Assembly (NCBI RefSeq): GCF_014201465.1
Contig: NZ_JACHEP010000010.1
Span: forward strand, 1 to 64,000
Source: Anoxybacteroides tepidamans
Lineage (GTDB): Bacteria; Bacillota; Bacilli; Bacillales; Anoxybacillaceae
Direction: 5' to 3'
DNA length: 64,000 nucleotides
The translations under genes were made by a program, and so were the position numbers. Below the pieces are notes generated by a model. That model was not told where the DNA came from. It did no database searches and was given only the letters and a program-made list of their open reading frames with translations. Below, piece after piece: positions 28,756 to 37,822 of this stretch. Numbering within the stretch: position 1 is the first letter of the stretch; every line of letters starts with the position of its first letter.

Positions 28756-29223
28756 TTAATCGTTTTCATGTTTTTTCGCTAACACCGATTTGACCGCTTG
28801 CTCGATTTCTTGGTAGCTTGTGCAGCGGCAAATGTTCGATTCAAGCCATTCTTGGATTGTTTCGTCATCCGCGTCAGGATGCTGTTTAGTCAAAGCATAG
28901 GCGTTTATTAAAAACCCGGGTGTGCAGTAGCCGCATTGAAAGGCGAATTGTTCAATAAATGCGCGTTGAATCGGAGTGTCGCATAGCCCTTCAATCGTAG
29001 TAATAGGTTTTTCCGCTGCTTCTATGGCGAGCATCATGCACGACTTAATCGGCGTTTTATCAACTAATACCGTGCATGCGCCACAGTCGCCGTTTAAGCA
29101 GCCCGGCTTTGCTCCAGTCAGGCCAAGTTGGTTGCGGAGAACAAAGAGAAGCGTATCGGCTTGGCGGGCGATAATGGAGTGGCTTTCCTCATTGACAGTA
29201 AGCAATATTTCACATTTTATCAC
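28756..29223 (-). CDS. Molybdenum hydroxylase 2Fe-2S subunit
   Basis: This 155-residue small subunit carries electrons in xanthine dehydrogenase/CO-dehydrogenase-type enzymes. It has two 2Fe-2S clusters: the plant-ferredoxin type in CLNGDCGACTVLVD with a later Cys, and the helical type in FQCGYCTPG and NICRCTSYQ. It is the last gene of a large-medium-small operon, five bases after the FAD subunit. Length is normal for CoxS/PucE-like proteins. The substrate of the complex is decided by the large subunit and is not known. Confidence 0.93.
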   Translation of the reverse strand: MIKCEILLTVNEESHSIIARQADTLLFVLRNQLGLTGAKPGCLNGDCGACTVLVDKTPIKSCMMLAIEAAEKPITTIEGLCDTPIQRAFIEQFAFQCGYCTPGFLINAYALTKQHPDADDETIQEWLESNICRCTSYQEIEQAVKSVLAKKHEND

Positions 29224-29228
29224 TTTTC

Positions 29229-30062
29229 CTACCCCTCCTCGAGTGGAATAAGAATGTCAGAAAGGGCGTTCATCAGCACAAATAGTCGGTATTCCACGGA
29301 GCCTTCGGTATCGTTTAAGATCGGTTTTGGCAAGTATTGCAACGCCCGGCTGATCCGCGTTTCAATCGGAAGGTGCCGTGCGTTCAGTTGTTCCTCAACA
29401 GTTTTTGAACGAAACGGAAACGGACAGACGCCGCTGAAGGCAACGTGCAGCCGTTCATCTTTTTTGATAGCGGCGACCGTCACAAGCGGATAGCCGACTT
29501 TCCCTTGCTTGCGCCGTTTCGTATGGGCGTGCGGAAGCGATACATATGATAAATCGATTTTTACTTGAACGAGAAATTCCCCATGTTCCAGACGCATGCG
29601 CTGCTGAAACACTTCATGAATGGAACGCTGCTTTAAACCGTCTTTTCCGGCGATGACGACATGGCAATCGGCAAGCAATAAAGGAAGGACGGTTTCACGG
29701 TAAAAAATTTGCCCGCAAACGTTGCCGCCGAGCGTAATTTGGTTACGCGCCGTGCGGTCAGCGACTTCGCTTGCGGTCTTTGTCAATAACGGAAAAGGAT
29801 TGGCTTCTTCAATAGATGTCAGCGAAAGCGCTGCGCCAAGCGTTAATTCATTCTGTTCAATGCGAAGCACGCAGCATTCAGGAATATGTTTGATGTCAAT
29901 GACCGCATCGGCAAACGCAAGATTTAAGCGTGATAGCGTGATAATCTCGGTGCCGCCGCCATAGTAGAGCGGCGTTTTTCCTTGCTTGTGGAGTCTTTCG
30001 AACAGCCGGACGGCTTCTTCGATCGATGACGGACGATGATACGTAAAATCAAATGGAACCAT
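29229..30062 (-). CDS. Molybdenum hydroxylase FAD subunit
   Basis: This 277-residue medium subunit is of the CoxM/PucC type. It has an FAD-binding PCMH domain (YYGGGTEIITLSRLN, then RNQITLGGNVCGQIFYRETVLPLLLA split over residues 100-130) and a C-terminal CO_deh_flav_C domain. It passes electrons from the iron-sulfur subunit to an acceptor such as NAD+. The ATG at 30062 follows GGAAGGAAAG and overlaps the end of the large-subunit gene by 14 bases, showing tight coupling. Confidence 0.92.
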   Translation of the reverse strand: MVPFDFTYHRPSSIEEAVRLFERLHKQGKTPLYYGGGTEIITLSRLNLAFADAVIDIKHIPECCVLRIEQNELTLGAALSLTSIEEANPFPLLTKTASEVADRTARNQITLGGNVCGQIFYRETVLPLLLADCHVVIAGKDGLKQRSIHEVFQQRMRLEHGEFLVQVKIDLSYVSLPHAHTKRRKQGKVGYPLVTVAAIKKDERLHVAFSGVCPFPFRSKTVEEQLNARHLPIETRISRALQYLPKPILNDTEGSVEYRLFVLMNALSDILIPLEEG

Positions 30063-32373
30063 ATTGCTTTCCTTCCTTTGTTCGCCAAATGAGTTCAGGA
30101 AACAACGGCAGCTCGTTAAGTGGAACTTCAGCAGCGACAGATAAAGCATTTGCCAGCGCTGCTGGCATTCCGATCAGACCGTGCTCGCCGACACCGCGGG
30201 CCCCGTATGGTGCGTCGATTTGCGGCGTTTCAATGAATTCGACCATATATTCCGGATGTTCGCCGAACCGGATCGGTCGGTATGTTCGCAATTGCGCGTT
30301 CAAAATCCGCTCATACCGGTCGAACAAAAACGTTTCACGACTGGCGAAGCTGAGTCCCATGCTCATCGCTCCCATCACTTGCCCGAGCGCAGCTCTCCGA
30401 TTAAGCACTTTGCCGATATCAATGACCGAAGCGGCTTTGATGATTTGGTACGTGTAGTCGCGTTTGTCGAACTCAATTTCCACCGCATGTGCGCACACCG
30501 TCCATTCCGGTCCCGGTTTTCCCGCACCGGTTTCTTTGTCGAGCGGGGTTAAATGACGTAAAATGTAGTGGCCCCTTCCAATGAGTTGACCGCCGATCGC
30601 GTTTCCGTTCGGGTACTTATAGCCGTAGACAATGTCTTTAATCGGAACGTAGATGCTAGGATCATCGCGTAAAAATACTTTGCCGTAGCCGACTTCTAAA
30701 TCTTCGGCGGAAGCGCGGAGGACGCATGCGGCGATTGCTTTTAACTGGCGGATGGCATCGTCCGCTGCTGATAATACGGCCCGGCCTGCCATAAATGTGC
30801 CGCGGCTAGAAACCGTTTTCCAATGCTCCGGTGTCGTTTGCGTATCGATGTCCATTTTCACATGGATGTCATCAATATCCATTTTTAGCTTTTCGGAAAG
30901 GATTTGCGCCAAAACGGTTTTCGTTCCTGTTCCGATTTCCACGACACCGGATATAAGATTGACGCTTCCGTCCGGATTAAATGTTAAAATTGCTCCAGAG
31001 CTCGCATCGGTATCGATCGTTGATGTTTTCCAGCCGCAGCTGACTCCTTTGGCGCGTACGGTGCGGGAATTGATTTCGATGCGCTGCCATTCGTCCCATT
31101 GGATGAGTTCGCGCAGTCGTGCGATGCAGGCCGGCAAATTGCCGACATTGCTTCGATTCAGTACAACTTGGGTCGGGGTCGTATGGCCGGGACGAATCGC
31201 GTTTTTCATTCGCAGTTCCAGCTTATCGATGTTCAGCTTTTCTGCAAGCAAATCAATCGTCCTCTCGATCGCAAAAGCCTGTTCGCAGTGACCGAAACTG
31301 CGAAACGGGGAGGCGTATGGATGGTTTGTATAAACGCATAACGAATCGCACCATACGTTTTCGATATGATACGGACCGGTGCAGTCAACTGCTGCCGCGC
31401 GAGTGACGTCAATGGCCTTATCGGAATAAGCACCGCCGTCAAACAAAAATAAAATTTCTGCCGCTTTAATATAACCGTCCGCCGTACAACCGATCTTGAC
31501 GGTTGCCTCCATGCCAATGTGCACCGGTGATGTGATCATGTCTTGTTCTCTTGTATTCCAGACGCTTACTTTCCGTCCGCCGACCGCTTTAGAGGCGAGA
31601 TAGGCGAGAAGTTCTAATTGGACAGGGGCTTTTCCTCCGTAAGCCCCGCCGACAAGCGGGGTATGGACGATGACTTTGCCGACATCTTCGCCAAAATATT
31701 CTCCGATGAGCCGTTTAATCATAAAAGGAGCTTGCGAAGAAGCGATAATGACGATCGTGCCATCTTGGCGAATCTCGGCGGTGGCGCATCTTATTTCCAA
31801 CGCTGCGTGATCCGATGGGGCAAAAGCAAAGCTTGCTTCGATAACAACATCGCTTTCCGCCCAGCCTTTCTCCATGTTGCCTTTACGGATTTTGGTGCGA
31901 TGCGCAATATTTGTGCCCGGTTCAGGATAACTGTATTTTCCTTTTTGGTAGTTTGCTAAATTTTCATGAATGAGAGGCGCCCCTTCCTGTAATGCTTCAC
32001 GCGGCGAACCGACGGAAGGGAGAGGTTCATATGCGACATGAATGAGATTCGCGGCTTTTTCGGCCTGAACAAGCGTATCGGCTACCACCACAGCGACTAC
32101 TTCGCCGTGGTAACGAACTTTATCAAATGCAATTGGGGGACGGTCGCGCAAATCTTCTCCTGTCAACGGCAGCCCTTCACCGGTAACGATCGCGCGTACG
32201 CCGGGAACGGAGCCGGCTTTTTCGGTATGGATTTCACGAATGCGCGCATGGGCATACGGGCTTGTGACGAGCTTGGCGTGCAGCATTCCCACTTCGAAGT
32301 AATCATGTGTGTATTTCGCTCTTCCGGTTACTTTATCCCATGCTTCTTTGCGAATGACGCTTTTTCCGATCAT
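30049..32373 (-). CDS. Molybdenum hydroxylase large (Mo-cofactor) subunit
   Basis: This 774-residue catalytic subunit belongs to the xanthine dehydrogenase/aldehyde oxidase family. Visible motifs are LVGGAYGGKAPVQLE, SPFRSFGHCEQAFAIE and, near the end, GARGVGEHGLIG, whose Glu sits in the place of the catalytic Glu of the family. The active-site loop is not the AYRCSFR of CO dehydrogenase, so a purine, aldehyde or N-heterocycle substrate is more likely. The ATG at 32373 follows GAGGGGG. The gene upstream (MobA-like cofactor nucleotidyltransferase) is decayed and no XdhC gene is in the window. Activity may therefore depend on factors elsewhere or be lost. Confidence 0.93.
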   Translation of the reverse strand: MIGKSVIRKEAWDKVTGRAKYTHDYFEVGMLHAKLVTSPYAHARIREIHTEKAGSVPGVRAIVTGEGLPLTGEDLRDRPPIAFDKVRYHGEVVAVVVADTLVQAEKAANLIHVAYEPLPSVGSPREALQEGAPLIHENLANYQKGKYSYPEPGTNIAHRTKIRKGNMEKGWAESDVVIEASFAFAPSDHAALEIRCATAEIRQDGTIVIIASSQAPFMIKRLIGEYFGEDVGKVIVHTPLVGGAYGGKAPVQLELLAYLASKAVGGRKVSVWNTREQDMITSPVHIGMEATVKIGCTADGYIKAAEILFLFDGGAYSDKAIDVTRAAAVDCTGPYHIENVWCDSLCVYTNHPYASPFRSFGHCEQAFAIERTIDLLAEKLNIDKLELRMKNAIRPGHTTPTQVVLNRSNVGNLPACIARLRELIQWDEWQRIEINSRTVRAKGVSCGWKTSTIDTDASSGAILTFNPDGSVNLISGVVEIGTGTKTVLAQILSEKLKMDIDDIHVKMDIDTQTTPEHWKTVSSRGTFMAGRAVLSAADDAIRQLKAIAACVLRASAEDLEVGYGKVFLRDDPSIYVPIKDIVYGYKYPNGNAIGGQLIGRGHYILRHLTPLDKETGAGKPGPEWTVCAHAVEIEFDKRDYTYQIIKAASVIDIGKVLNRRAALGQVMGAMSMGLSFASRETFLFDRYERILNAQLRTYRPIRFGEHPEYMVEFIETPQIDAPYGARGVGEHGLIGMPAALANALSVAAEVPLNELPLFPELIWRTKEGKQYGSI

Positions 32374-32375
32374 GA

Positions 32376-32880
32376 TACAATCCCCCTCGTGTCCATTGTT
32401 TGATCGACCATTCGTAATTTTCGTTTGTATCAATATCGAAAAATAAGTCGGCATCATGGCCTGAAAGCAGCGTTCCAGCTGCTATGGTTGCGGATCATCT
32501 GCCGTACTGTACATTGGGCCAGTCAGAAAAGGTTGTGACACTCAATAAAACCGGAGAAAGCGGCATCGCCTTTTCCGCAAATACGACGTAATCGATGCGA
32601 TACCGGCTGTAACAATGGATCAGTTTTTCGTTTTTGACAAGCGGTTAGTCTGATAATAAAACGAGTGCGGCTTCAGCGTGTAAATGGATTGCTTGGTGAA
32701 GCCCACAACGCAATGAATGCGTTTGCCCGGACGAAGAAGCGCAGCGGATAATCGTGCATTTTTCTAGTGCGATTCAATCCAGTAGGTCGTCTAGTTGGAC
32801 GACCAACGAGAACGTCGGATTGACAGTTTGATCGGAGAAGGAAGAGACGTCGGAGTAAGGATTCTCCCTCCATTGTCATT
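32376..32880 (-). pseudogene. MobA/MocA-like molybdenum cofactor nucleotidyltransferase, decayed
   Basis: Pieces of a MobA-like NTP-transferase can be read on the minus strand. HQAIHLHAEAALVLLSD (near 32700-32650) matches the family's ALVLLGDQP segment but meets a stop. YRIDYVVFAEKAMPLSPVLL (near 32610-32550) follows, and the tail is DADLFFDIDTNENYE (near 32450-32410). Stops and frame changes separate them, and the N-terminal nucleotide-binding loop is not recognisable. The gene lay directly upstream of the large subunit, as pucB does in the B. subtilis purine cluster. Confidence 0.75.
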
Positions 32881-32975
32881 GTATTAATTACTTTATTCGT
32901 ATATGTGTATATATAAGTTGAAATTTTGTTTTACATCCAGCCGATCACTCGCCACGTTATATCATAGTCGGCTTT

Positions 32976-33140
32976 ATGGAGATAAAAACAAAAACGAAAA
33001 ATCGGAAATTCTTTATTGCAACTTATATAGAAGCGAACAAAATCGAGAAAGAATGGCTTGAACGGTTACAGATCGTTTGCTTTGATGAAGAAACGCGCGT
33101 TCAGGAACAAGCATATACGGTTTATGCGTCCGTTGTGTAA
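32976..33140 (+). other. Short open frame of unknown status
   Basis: A 54-codon frame opens with ATG and reads KTKNRKFFIATYIEANKIEK, then EWLERLQIVCFDEE. Its amino-acid composition is protein-like, but no ribosome binding site is present. It sits in a region of decay and could be a gene fragment. I cannot name a family. Confidence 0.3.
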
Positions 33141-33228
33141 AACGAGCTGAACTGATTGAATATTTTGCAGGGAAAAGCGGGGGATATGATGTAGTTAAAA
33201 AGAAATATGTTTTTTAGGAGTGTTTGCG

Positions 33229-34593
33229 ATGGAACGAATGATTCATGGAAAACGGTTAAAAGATTGGCTGCAAATGTATCCGATATTAAAGTCTATCATA
33301 TTATCGGAAGAAGTGTTTTGGCTGAATCCGAATTATAGGCGGTTTTCTGACGTTGTGAATGAATTGCCGTTTGTCGAGCGCGATGTGCTGGAAGCAGAAG
33401 AGCGGCTAAAACGGTTTGCGCCATTTATCGCGGCTGCTTTTCCAGAAACAAAAGGTTCAAAAGGGATTATCGAATCACCGCTTGTGGAAATCGAAAATGT
33501 CCAAAAAGAAGTAGCGGCTATGTTTCAGCAATCGATACCGGGAAAGCTGTTGTTAAAATGTGACAGCCATTTGCCGATTGCCGGTTCCATTAAAGCAAGA
33601 GGTGGGATTTATGAAGTTTTAAAACATGCAGAACAGCTCGCTCTAGCGCATGGATTGCTTTCTGTAGAAGACGACTATTCGATGTTTGCAAGCAATCCAT
33701 TCCGCGAATTTTTCTCGCAATTTTCGATTACAGTCGGCTCTACAGGCAATCTCGGTTTAAGCATCGGCATTATTAGCGCCAAACTCGGCTTTCGCGTCAA
33801 TGTGCATATGTCGGCAGAGGCAAAGCAATGGAAAAAAGATTTATTGAGAAAAAACGGAGTCAATGTCATTGAACATCAATCGGATTACAGCCGTGCAGTT
33901 GAAATGGGAAGAAAAGAAGCGGAAAAAGACCCGAACAACTACTTTATTGATGACGAAAATTCAACCCATTTATTTCTCGGCTATGCGGTAGCGGCTTTCC
34001 GTTTAAAAAAGCAACTAGAAGAATCGGGGATTGTAGTCGATCAAGACTATCCGTTATTTGTTTATCTTCCGTGCGGAGTAGGAGGAGCGCCGGGAGGCAT
34101 TACGTTTGGATTGAAGTTAGTATTTGGAGATGATGTTCATTGCTTTTTTGCCGAGCCTACCCATTCGCCGTGCATGTTATTAGGAATGATGACAGGGCTT
34201 CATGATCAAGTATGCGTCCAAGATTTCGGGATCGATAACAAAACAGAAGCAGACGGGCTTGCGGTCGGACGGCCGTCCCGATTCGTCGGAAAAACAATTG
34301 AAAAGCTGGTGAGCGGAATTTATACGGTTGATGACCGGAAGCTGTTTATGCTGCTGGCGTTAATGAACGATCAAGAAGGAATTTCGCTAGAACCATCCGC
34401 GCTTGCAGGCGTATATGGCCCTATTCAGCTTTTGAGAGAAAAAACAACGTATATTCAGCGTCATGGGCTGGAGAGAAAAATGGAACATGCGACACATCTA
34501 TGCTGGGCTACTGGCGGCAGTCTCGTTCCAATAGAAGAAATGAAAACATATTATAAGAAGGGAGCGCATTACATAAAAAACGGAAAAAAGTAA
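33229..34593 (+). CDS. dsdA: D-serine ammonia-lyase
   Basis: This 454-residue PLP enzyme of fold type II converts D-serine to pyruvate and ammonia. The PLP lysine is in [12 protein letters not shown] (about residue 118), and the phosphate-binding loop is [10 protein letters not shown]. The substrate region has [17 protein letters not shown]. The ATG at 33229 has AGGAG eight bases upstream, and the length equals that of E. coli DsdA. No dsdC regulator is adjacent. It seems to be a single-gene unit between the molybdenum hydroxylase region and the spore genes. Confidence 0.95.
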   Translation: MERMIHGKRLKDWLQMYPILKSIILSEEVFWLNPNYRRFSDVVNELPFVERDVLEAEERLKRFAPFIAAAFPETKGSKGIIESPLVEIENVQKEVAAMFQQSIPGKLLLKCDSHLPIAGSIKARGGIYEVLKHAEQLALAHGLLSVEDDYSMFASNPFREFFSQFSITVGSTGNLGLSIGIISAKLGFRVNVHMSAEAKQWKKDLLRKNGVNVIEHQSDYSRAVEMGRKEAEKDPNNYFIDDENSTHLFLGYAVAAFRLKKQLEESGIVVDQDYPLFVYLPCGVGGAPGGITFGLKLVFGDDVHCFFAEPTHSPCMLLGMMTGLHDQVCVQDFGIDNKTEADGLAVGRPSRFVGKTIEKLVSGIYTVDDRKLFMLLALMNDQEGISLEPSALAGVYGPIQLLREKTTYIQRHGLERKMEHATHLCWATGGSLVPIEEMKTYYKKGAHYIKNGKK

Positions 34594-34672
34594 CATTGCC
34601 AATAACCGAATTTTAAAAGTATGAAAGTAGTTCAAAAGTCCATTTTTTCGTGTCTTATGTATAGTTACACAG

Positions 34673-34700
34673 ACAAGCTACACTCCCGATGCATAGTATG
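34673..34700 (+). promoter_or_regulatory. Sigma-K-like promoter of the first spore gene
   Basis: AC at 34673-34674 and CATAGTATG at 34692-34700 (consensus CATANNNTA, last base off) are 17 bases apart, matching mother-cell sigma-K spacing. It lies about 25 bases before the gene start. Confidence 0.55.
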
Positions 34701-34724
34701 TAGTCACAAACAAAGAGGAAGTGA

Positions 34725-35093
34725 ATGTTTATGGGATGCGCTTGTTGTATGACAAATTGCATAACTAGCCGGAATCAACTCGTCGCGTGTACGATCAAAG
34801 GAGTAATTCAGCAAAGTTGTCCTAGTGGTGAACAAGTCTACGTTCAATGTGTCCACCCTGTTCCAATTACTGTATCCATATTAAATACTGGTGCTCCAGG
34901 AGTTAGTTGTAATATTATTGCTCGGTTGAAAGGTCCGAGTACGACTGCTACGGTAACAATTGAACCGCTGCAACAAAAAACACTTTGTAGCGATAAAGCG
35001 ACGCAACTGACTATAGAGTGCACTGGAGGTGGGGTATTAGGCAATTGCGTAGGAACGTTTGAAGGATGCATCGGAGCAGTAAATACTGCATAA
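34725..35093 (+). CDS. Cysteine-rich spore-surface protein (Ena/DUF3992-like)
   Basis: This 122-residue beta-rich protein starts with a Cys-rich segment (GCACCMTNC) and continues as a single jelly-roll-like domain with regular Cys, Thr and Val content (PVPITVSILNTGAPGVSCN, then VTIEPLQQKTLC). The pattern is that of endospore appendage subunits (DUF3992), where N-terminal Cys link subunits. AGAGGAAG precedes the ATG at 34725. A sigma-K-like promoter fits late mother-cell expression. Assignment is by pattern, so a related exosporium or coat protein is possible. Confidence 0.6.
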   Translation: MFMGCACCMTNCITSRNQLVACTIKGVIQQSCPSGEQVYVQCVHPVPITVSILNTGAPGVSCNIIARLKGPSTTATVTIEPLQQKTLCSDKATQLTIECTGGGVLGNCVGTFEGCIGAVNTA

Positions 35094-35100
35094 CTACGTA

Positions 35101-35133
35101 ACGCCCTAATCATCATAATTAGGGCGTTTTAGA
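35101..35133. terminator. Shared terminator between convergent spore genes
   Basis: ACGCCCTAAT pairs with ATTAGGGCGT around a short loop, with T runs on the plus side. It serves the gene ending at 35093 and possibly the one ending at 35139. Confidence 0.85.
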
Positions 35134-35138
35134 TTTTA

Positions 35139-35540
35139 TTAGTTAAGTCTATAGCGAGGAGTTACGCAAATTTCTCCTTCGAAAGTTGCTGTTGTTAGCA
35201 GAGCTGCTGGAATAATAACTTGAATTTCGTCAAATCTAGCAGCTGTGAACGTCAGGCATCCGCCTTCATCTAACGTAATAGGGCTGCCAACGACTGTTCC
35301 ATTAATTAAAAATTGAACTTGAATTGGAGTATTAGGAACACCGCAGCCATATTTTACAAACCCTGATGCAAACAATGGACATTTTAAACTATTAATATAA
35401 ATTGTTCGTGTAGTGGCTAAACCAGTTTGGCTCGTCGTTTTCCATTCACAGCAAACTTGATCTTGCACAAAATTTTTGTTAGAGCAACAACTAAAACAGC
35501 AATCTCCGTTTGTTTGATTACATGTACAGTTTTTACTCAA
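35139..35540 (-). CDS. Endospore appendage (Ena)-like protein
   Basis: This 133-residue protein has a Cys-rich N-terminal connector (CTCNQTNGDCCFSCCSNKN, then FVQDQVCCEW) followed by one beta-sandwich (TPIQVQFLINGTVVGSPITLD, split, and TFEGEICVTPRYRL at the end). This is the layout of S-type endospore appendage subunits, in which N-terminal Cys make disulfides to neighbouring subunits of the fibre. TTG at 35540 is preferred as start because AGAGGTGA sits five bases upstream, and the GTG at 35549 overlaps that site. It converges on the gene at 34725. Confidence 0.75.
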   Translation of the reverse strand: MSKNCTCNQTNGDCCFSCCSNKNFVQDQVCCEWKTTSQTGLATTRTIYINSLKCPLFASGFVKYGCGVPNTPIQVQFLINGTVVGSPITLDEGGCLTFTAARFDEIQVIIPAALLTTATFEGEICVTPRYRLN

Positions 35541-35896
35541 TGAGGTCACCTCTACTTTTAATTAGAATCCCTTGATGACTCTAGTCTGATGACTAGGGTT
35601 TTTATTGTTTCACCTCCCAAAAATGAGGGTGCGAATAAATGAAAAATCTGTCATTTTCCCTCACTATGTTTAGTAAAAAATCTCCTGAAAGAGAGCTTTT
35701 TCTTTGCAAAGCGCTTATCATCCCTCATAAAATCCCCAGATTTAAGGTTCTATTATAGGTTAGGACTTTGCGTTTCTATATGATTTTATTAGATGCAGGT
35801 GATGGTTGTTCCGTATAGGTGATTGTTACGAATCATTGCCCATTTTTGTACGTTTGGACGCGATGTAATTCATCTATGAATTTTTTAATTACTGTA
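35541..35896. other. Intergenic region between divergent spore genes
   Basis: About 360 bases separate the Ena-like gene from the 317-residue gene. On the minus strand a strong ribosome-site-like GGGAGGTGA (about 35608-35618) has no start codon after it, and a small hairpin (CTAGTC/GACTAG) lies between it and the Ena-like start. No further gene was found. Confidence 0.5.
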
Positions 35897-35924
35897 ACTA
35901 AAAGGGAACAGGTGTCATAATATA
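35897..35924 (+). promoter_or_regulatory. Sigma-K promoter of the 317-residue spore gene
   Basis: AC (35897-35898) and a perfect CATANNNTA box, CATAATATA (35916-35924), are 17 bases apart. The gene start is 35 bases further on. Confidence 0.7.
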
Positions 35925-35958
35925 AATATACCTGTAGTGGAAGGGGGGATTGAATGGC

Positions 35959-36912
35959 ATGAATATAAACACACTTGAAAGGCATTGTATTAAAGCATTA
36001 AAAGTCTTTGATTGGGTGAATAGTGTCTTAAATATTCAACTGAAAGAAATCACGAAAATAAAAGAAGATAAGTTCGATGATTTGATTTGTTGTGATTTTC
36101 AAGTACCTTGTAATTCAAAAGTCCCCTCGACAATTTGGACAGGATTAGGCGTTGAAAACATATCAGGTACCATAAACATTGTTTTTCATTGCGGCTGTGG
36201 TGGAATAATGGATGTGATCGTAAATGGAGAAAAGCTGATCTCCCTCATAGAAGGGGCGTCGTTTTGTGCAACAATTTCTGATTTGCAATCAATAAACGTT
36301 CTTTGTCACAGTCCATCTGATCAATTAGGTTTTTGTAAAGGGGAACTAAAAATGGTTCTCCATTTTAATCCGTTTAAAAATAAAGGAAGTTGTATTGATT
36401 TAAAGAAAACAAAATGTTTTTTATCCGATAGCTGTGGAAACCCTCTTGATCCTACTGTACCGGGTTCGATCATTTGTGAAGAACTTCAAGAGGAAAATGG
36501 AAGGAAAAACGTAGGTGCCATGCTGCCAAATGGGCAGTTCGTTGTTCTCCAAAAGGTTAAAGTGTTGAAAAGGGGATTTGTAACTGTTGAGTTTTTCGAT
36601 GAGAAAGGAGATATATGGAAAAAATGTACCATTCCGTTTTCCGAAATCGAAACGTTTTTCCTTTGTGCACCTATCGGAACAGTATTGAACTGTAAAATAA
36701 CCGATTTTGATTGTGAAACATATATTATTCCATCGCTAGATAGCGAATGGTTTGAAATGATCATTTTTATAAAAATATGCCAAGATATAAGAATATTAGG
36801 TGAAGTAAAAATTGAAGTAGTGGGAAATTTTTGTGAACCACGTAGAGCTATAGAAATAAAAAAAACTTGTTCAGCGCCGATTCCCCCATCTCAATGTTTC
36901 TCCACTTTTTGA
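35959..36912 (+). CDS. Large Cys-rich spore-surface protein with Ena-like domain
   Basis: This 317-residue protein begins with CIKALKVFDWVNSVL, a 'KVYDWV'-like motif found in Bacillus spore coat and exosporium proteins. A DUF3992-like beta domain follows (about 55-135: WTGLGVENISGTINIVFHC, then VLCHSPSDQLGFCKGELKM). The C-terminal half (about 155-300) is another Cys-containing beta-rich domain (RGFVTVEFFDEKG, FFLCAPIGTVLNC). About 24 Cys suggest heavy disulfide crosslinking. ATG 35959 is ten bases from AAGGGGGG. A sigma-K promoter precedes it. It could be a terminal or anchoring subunit of the appendage, which is an inference. Confidence 0.6.
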   Translation: MNINTLERHCIKALKVFDWVNSVLNIQLKEITKIKEDKFDDLICCDFQVPCNSKVPSTIWTGLGVENISGTINIVFHCGCGGIMDVIVNGEKLISLIEGASFCATISDLQSINVLCHSPSDQLGFCKGELKMVLHFNPFKNKGSCIDLKKTKCFLSDSCGNPLDPTVPGSIICEELQEENGRKNVGAMLPNGQFVVLQKVKVLKRGFVTVEFFDEKGDIWKKCTIPFSEIETFFLCAPIGTVLNCKITDFDCETYIIPSLDSEWFEMIIFIKICQDIRILGEVKIEVVGNFCEPRRAIEIKKTCSAPIPPSQCFSTF

Positions 36913-36928
36913 GCATACTTCATTTATT

Positions 36929-36968
36929 AAAATCTCTCGTTCACTGCACATGAACGAGAGATTTTTTT
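36929..36968 (+). terminator. Terminator after the spore gene
   Basis: AAATCTCTCGTTCA pairs with TGAACGAGAGATTT and is followed by a T run. It is a strong intrinsic terminator. Confidence 0.92.
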
Positions 36969-37071
36969 ATTAAAGGGAGAGAATGTCAAGGCGGTACAAG
37001 AAGGTTGCTCTCCTTAGCTGTTTCGTATAAGATGAGAGAAGATAGTTAGTTTTTCAAAAAGGAGAAATAAC

Positions 37072-37770
37072 ATGGACGCGTTTTTGTCTTCTGAAGCGTT
37101 GGCGGCGTTAGTCAAAATTATTATGATTGATATCATTTTGTCTGGTGATAATGCAGTTGTCATTGCGATGGCGACGAGAAAGCTTCCGAAAGAGCAACAA
37201 AATAAGGCGATTTTTTGGGGGACAGGCGGTGCGGTTGTTTTACGGATTGCCTTTGCGGCGATTATTGTTTTTCTATTAAACATTCCATTTGTACATTTAG
37301 TTGGCGGGATTTTGTTGCTTTGGATTGCTTACAAGGTGCTTGTCGAGCAGGAAGAGGAAGCGAACATTGAATCGTCGGATCGCCTGTTCAAAGCAATTTG
37401 GACGATTATTGTTGCAGACGCGGTCATGAGCTTGGATAATGTTGTCGCTGTGGCAGGAGCATCGGAAGGGCATATCGGCATGATCGCCTTTGGCGTAGCG
37501 ATCAGCATTCCGATTATGATTTTCGGCTCGAAAGCGATTATGGCGATGATGGAAAAATATAAGTGGATCGCTTACGCCGGCTCTGGCATTTTAGCGTGGA
37601 CAGGCGGAAAAATGATGATGGAAGATGAAGGATTTGCGAGCCTTCTTCATATCCCACACGGGCCTCTTACGTATGCGATTACCGCAGGGCTAACGATTTT
37701 CGTTTTATCGGCTGGCTATATGACAAATAAAAAGGCGGAAGCGCAAGGCAAAAAAGAACGAATCGTATAA
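37072..37770 (+). CDS. TerC-family membrane protein (YjbE-like)
   Basis: This 232-residue membrane protein has about seven helices. It carries the acidic TerC motifs in DIILSGDNAVVIAMA and IVADAVMSLDNVVAVAGAS, which bind divalent metal in transport relatives. The sequence is closest in pattern to YjbE of B. subtilis. TerC proteins (for example YceF/YkoY) export manganese and metallate secreted enzymes. No yybP-ykoY (Mn2+) riboswitch is seen ahead of it. AAAGGAG lies before the ATG and a terminator follows. Confidence 0.88.
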   Translation: MDAFLSSEALAALVKIIMIDIILSGDNAVVIAMATRKLPKEQQNKAIFWGTGGAVVLRIAFAAIIVFLLNIPFVHLVGGILLLWIAYKVLVEQEEEANIESSDRLFKAIWTIIVADAVMSLDNVVAVAGASEGHIGMIAFGVAISIPIMIFGSKAIMAMMEKYKWIAYAGSGILAWTGGKMMMEDEGFASLLHIPHGPLTYAITAGLTIFVLSAGYMTNKKAEAQGKKERIV

Positions 37771-37777
37771 TATGTGG

Positions 37778-37822
37778 AAAGGCTAGTATCTTCTTTTTCG
37801 AAGAGATACTAGCCTTTTTCTT
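37778..37822. terminator. Bidirectional terminator between terC and lutC
   Basis: AAAGGCTAGTATCT pairs with AGATACTAGCCTTT, with T-rich flanks on both sides. It can serve both convergent units. Confidence 0.9.
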
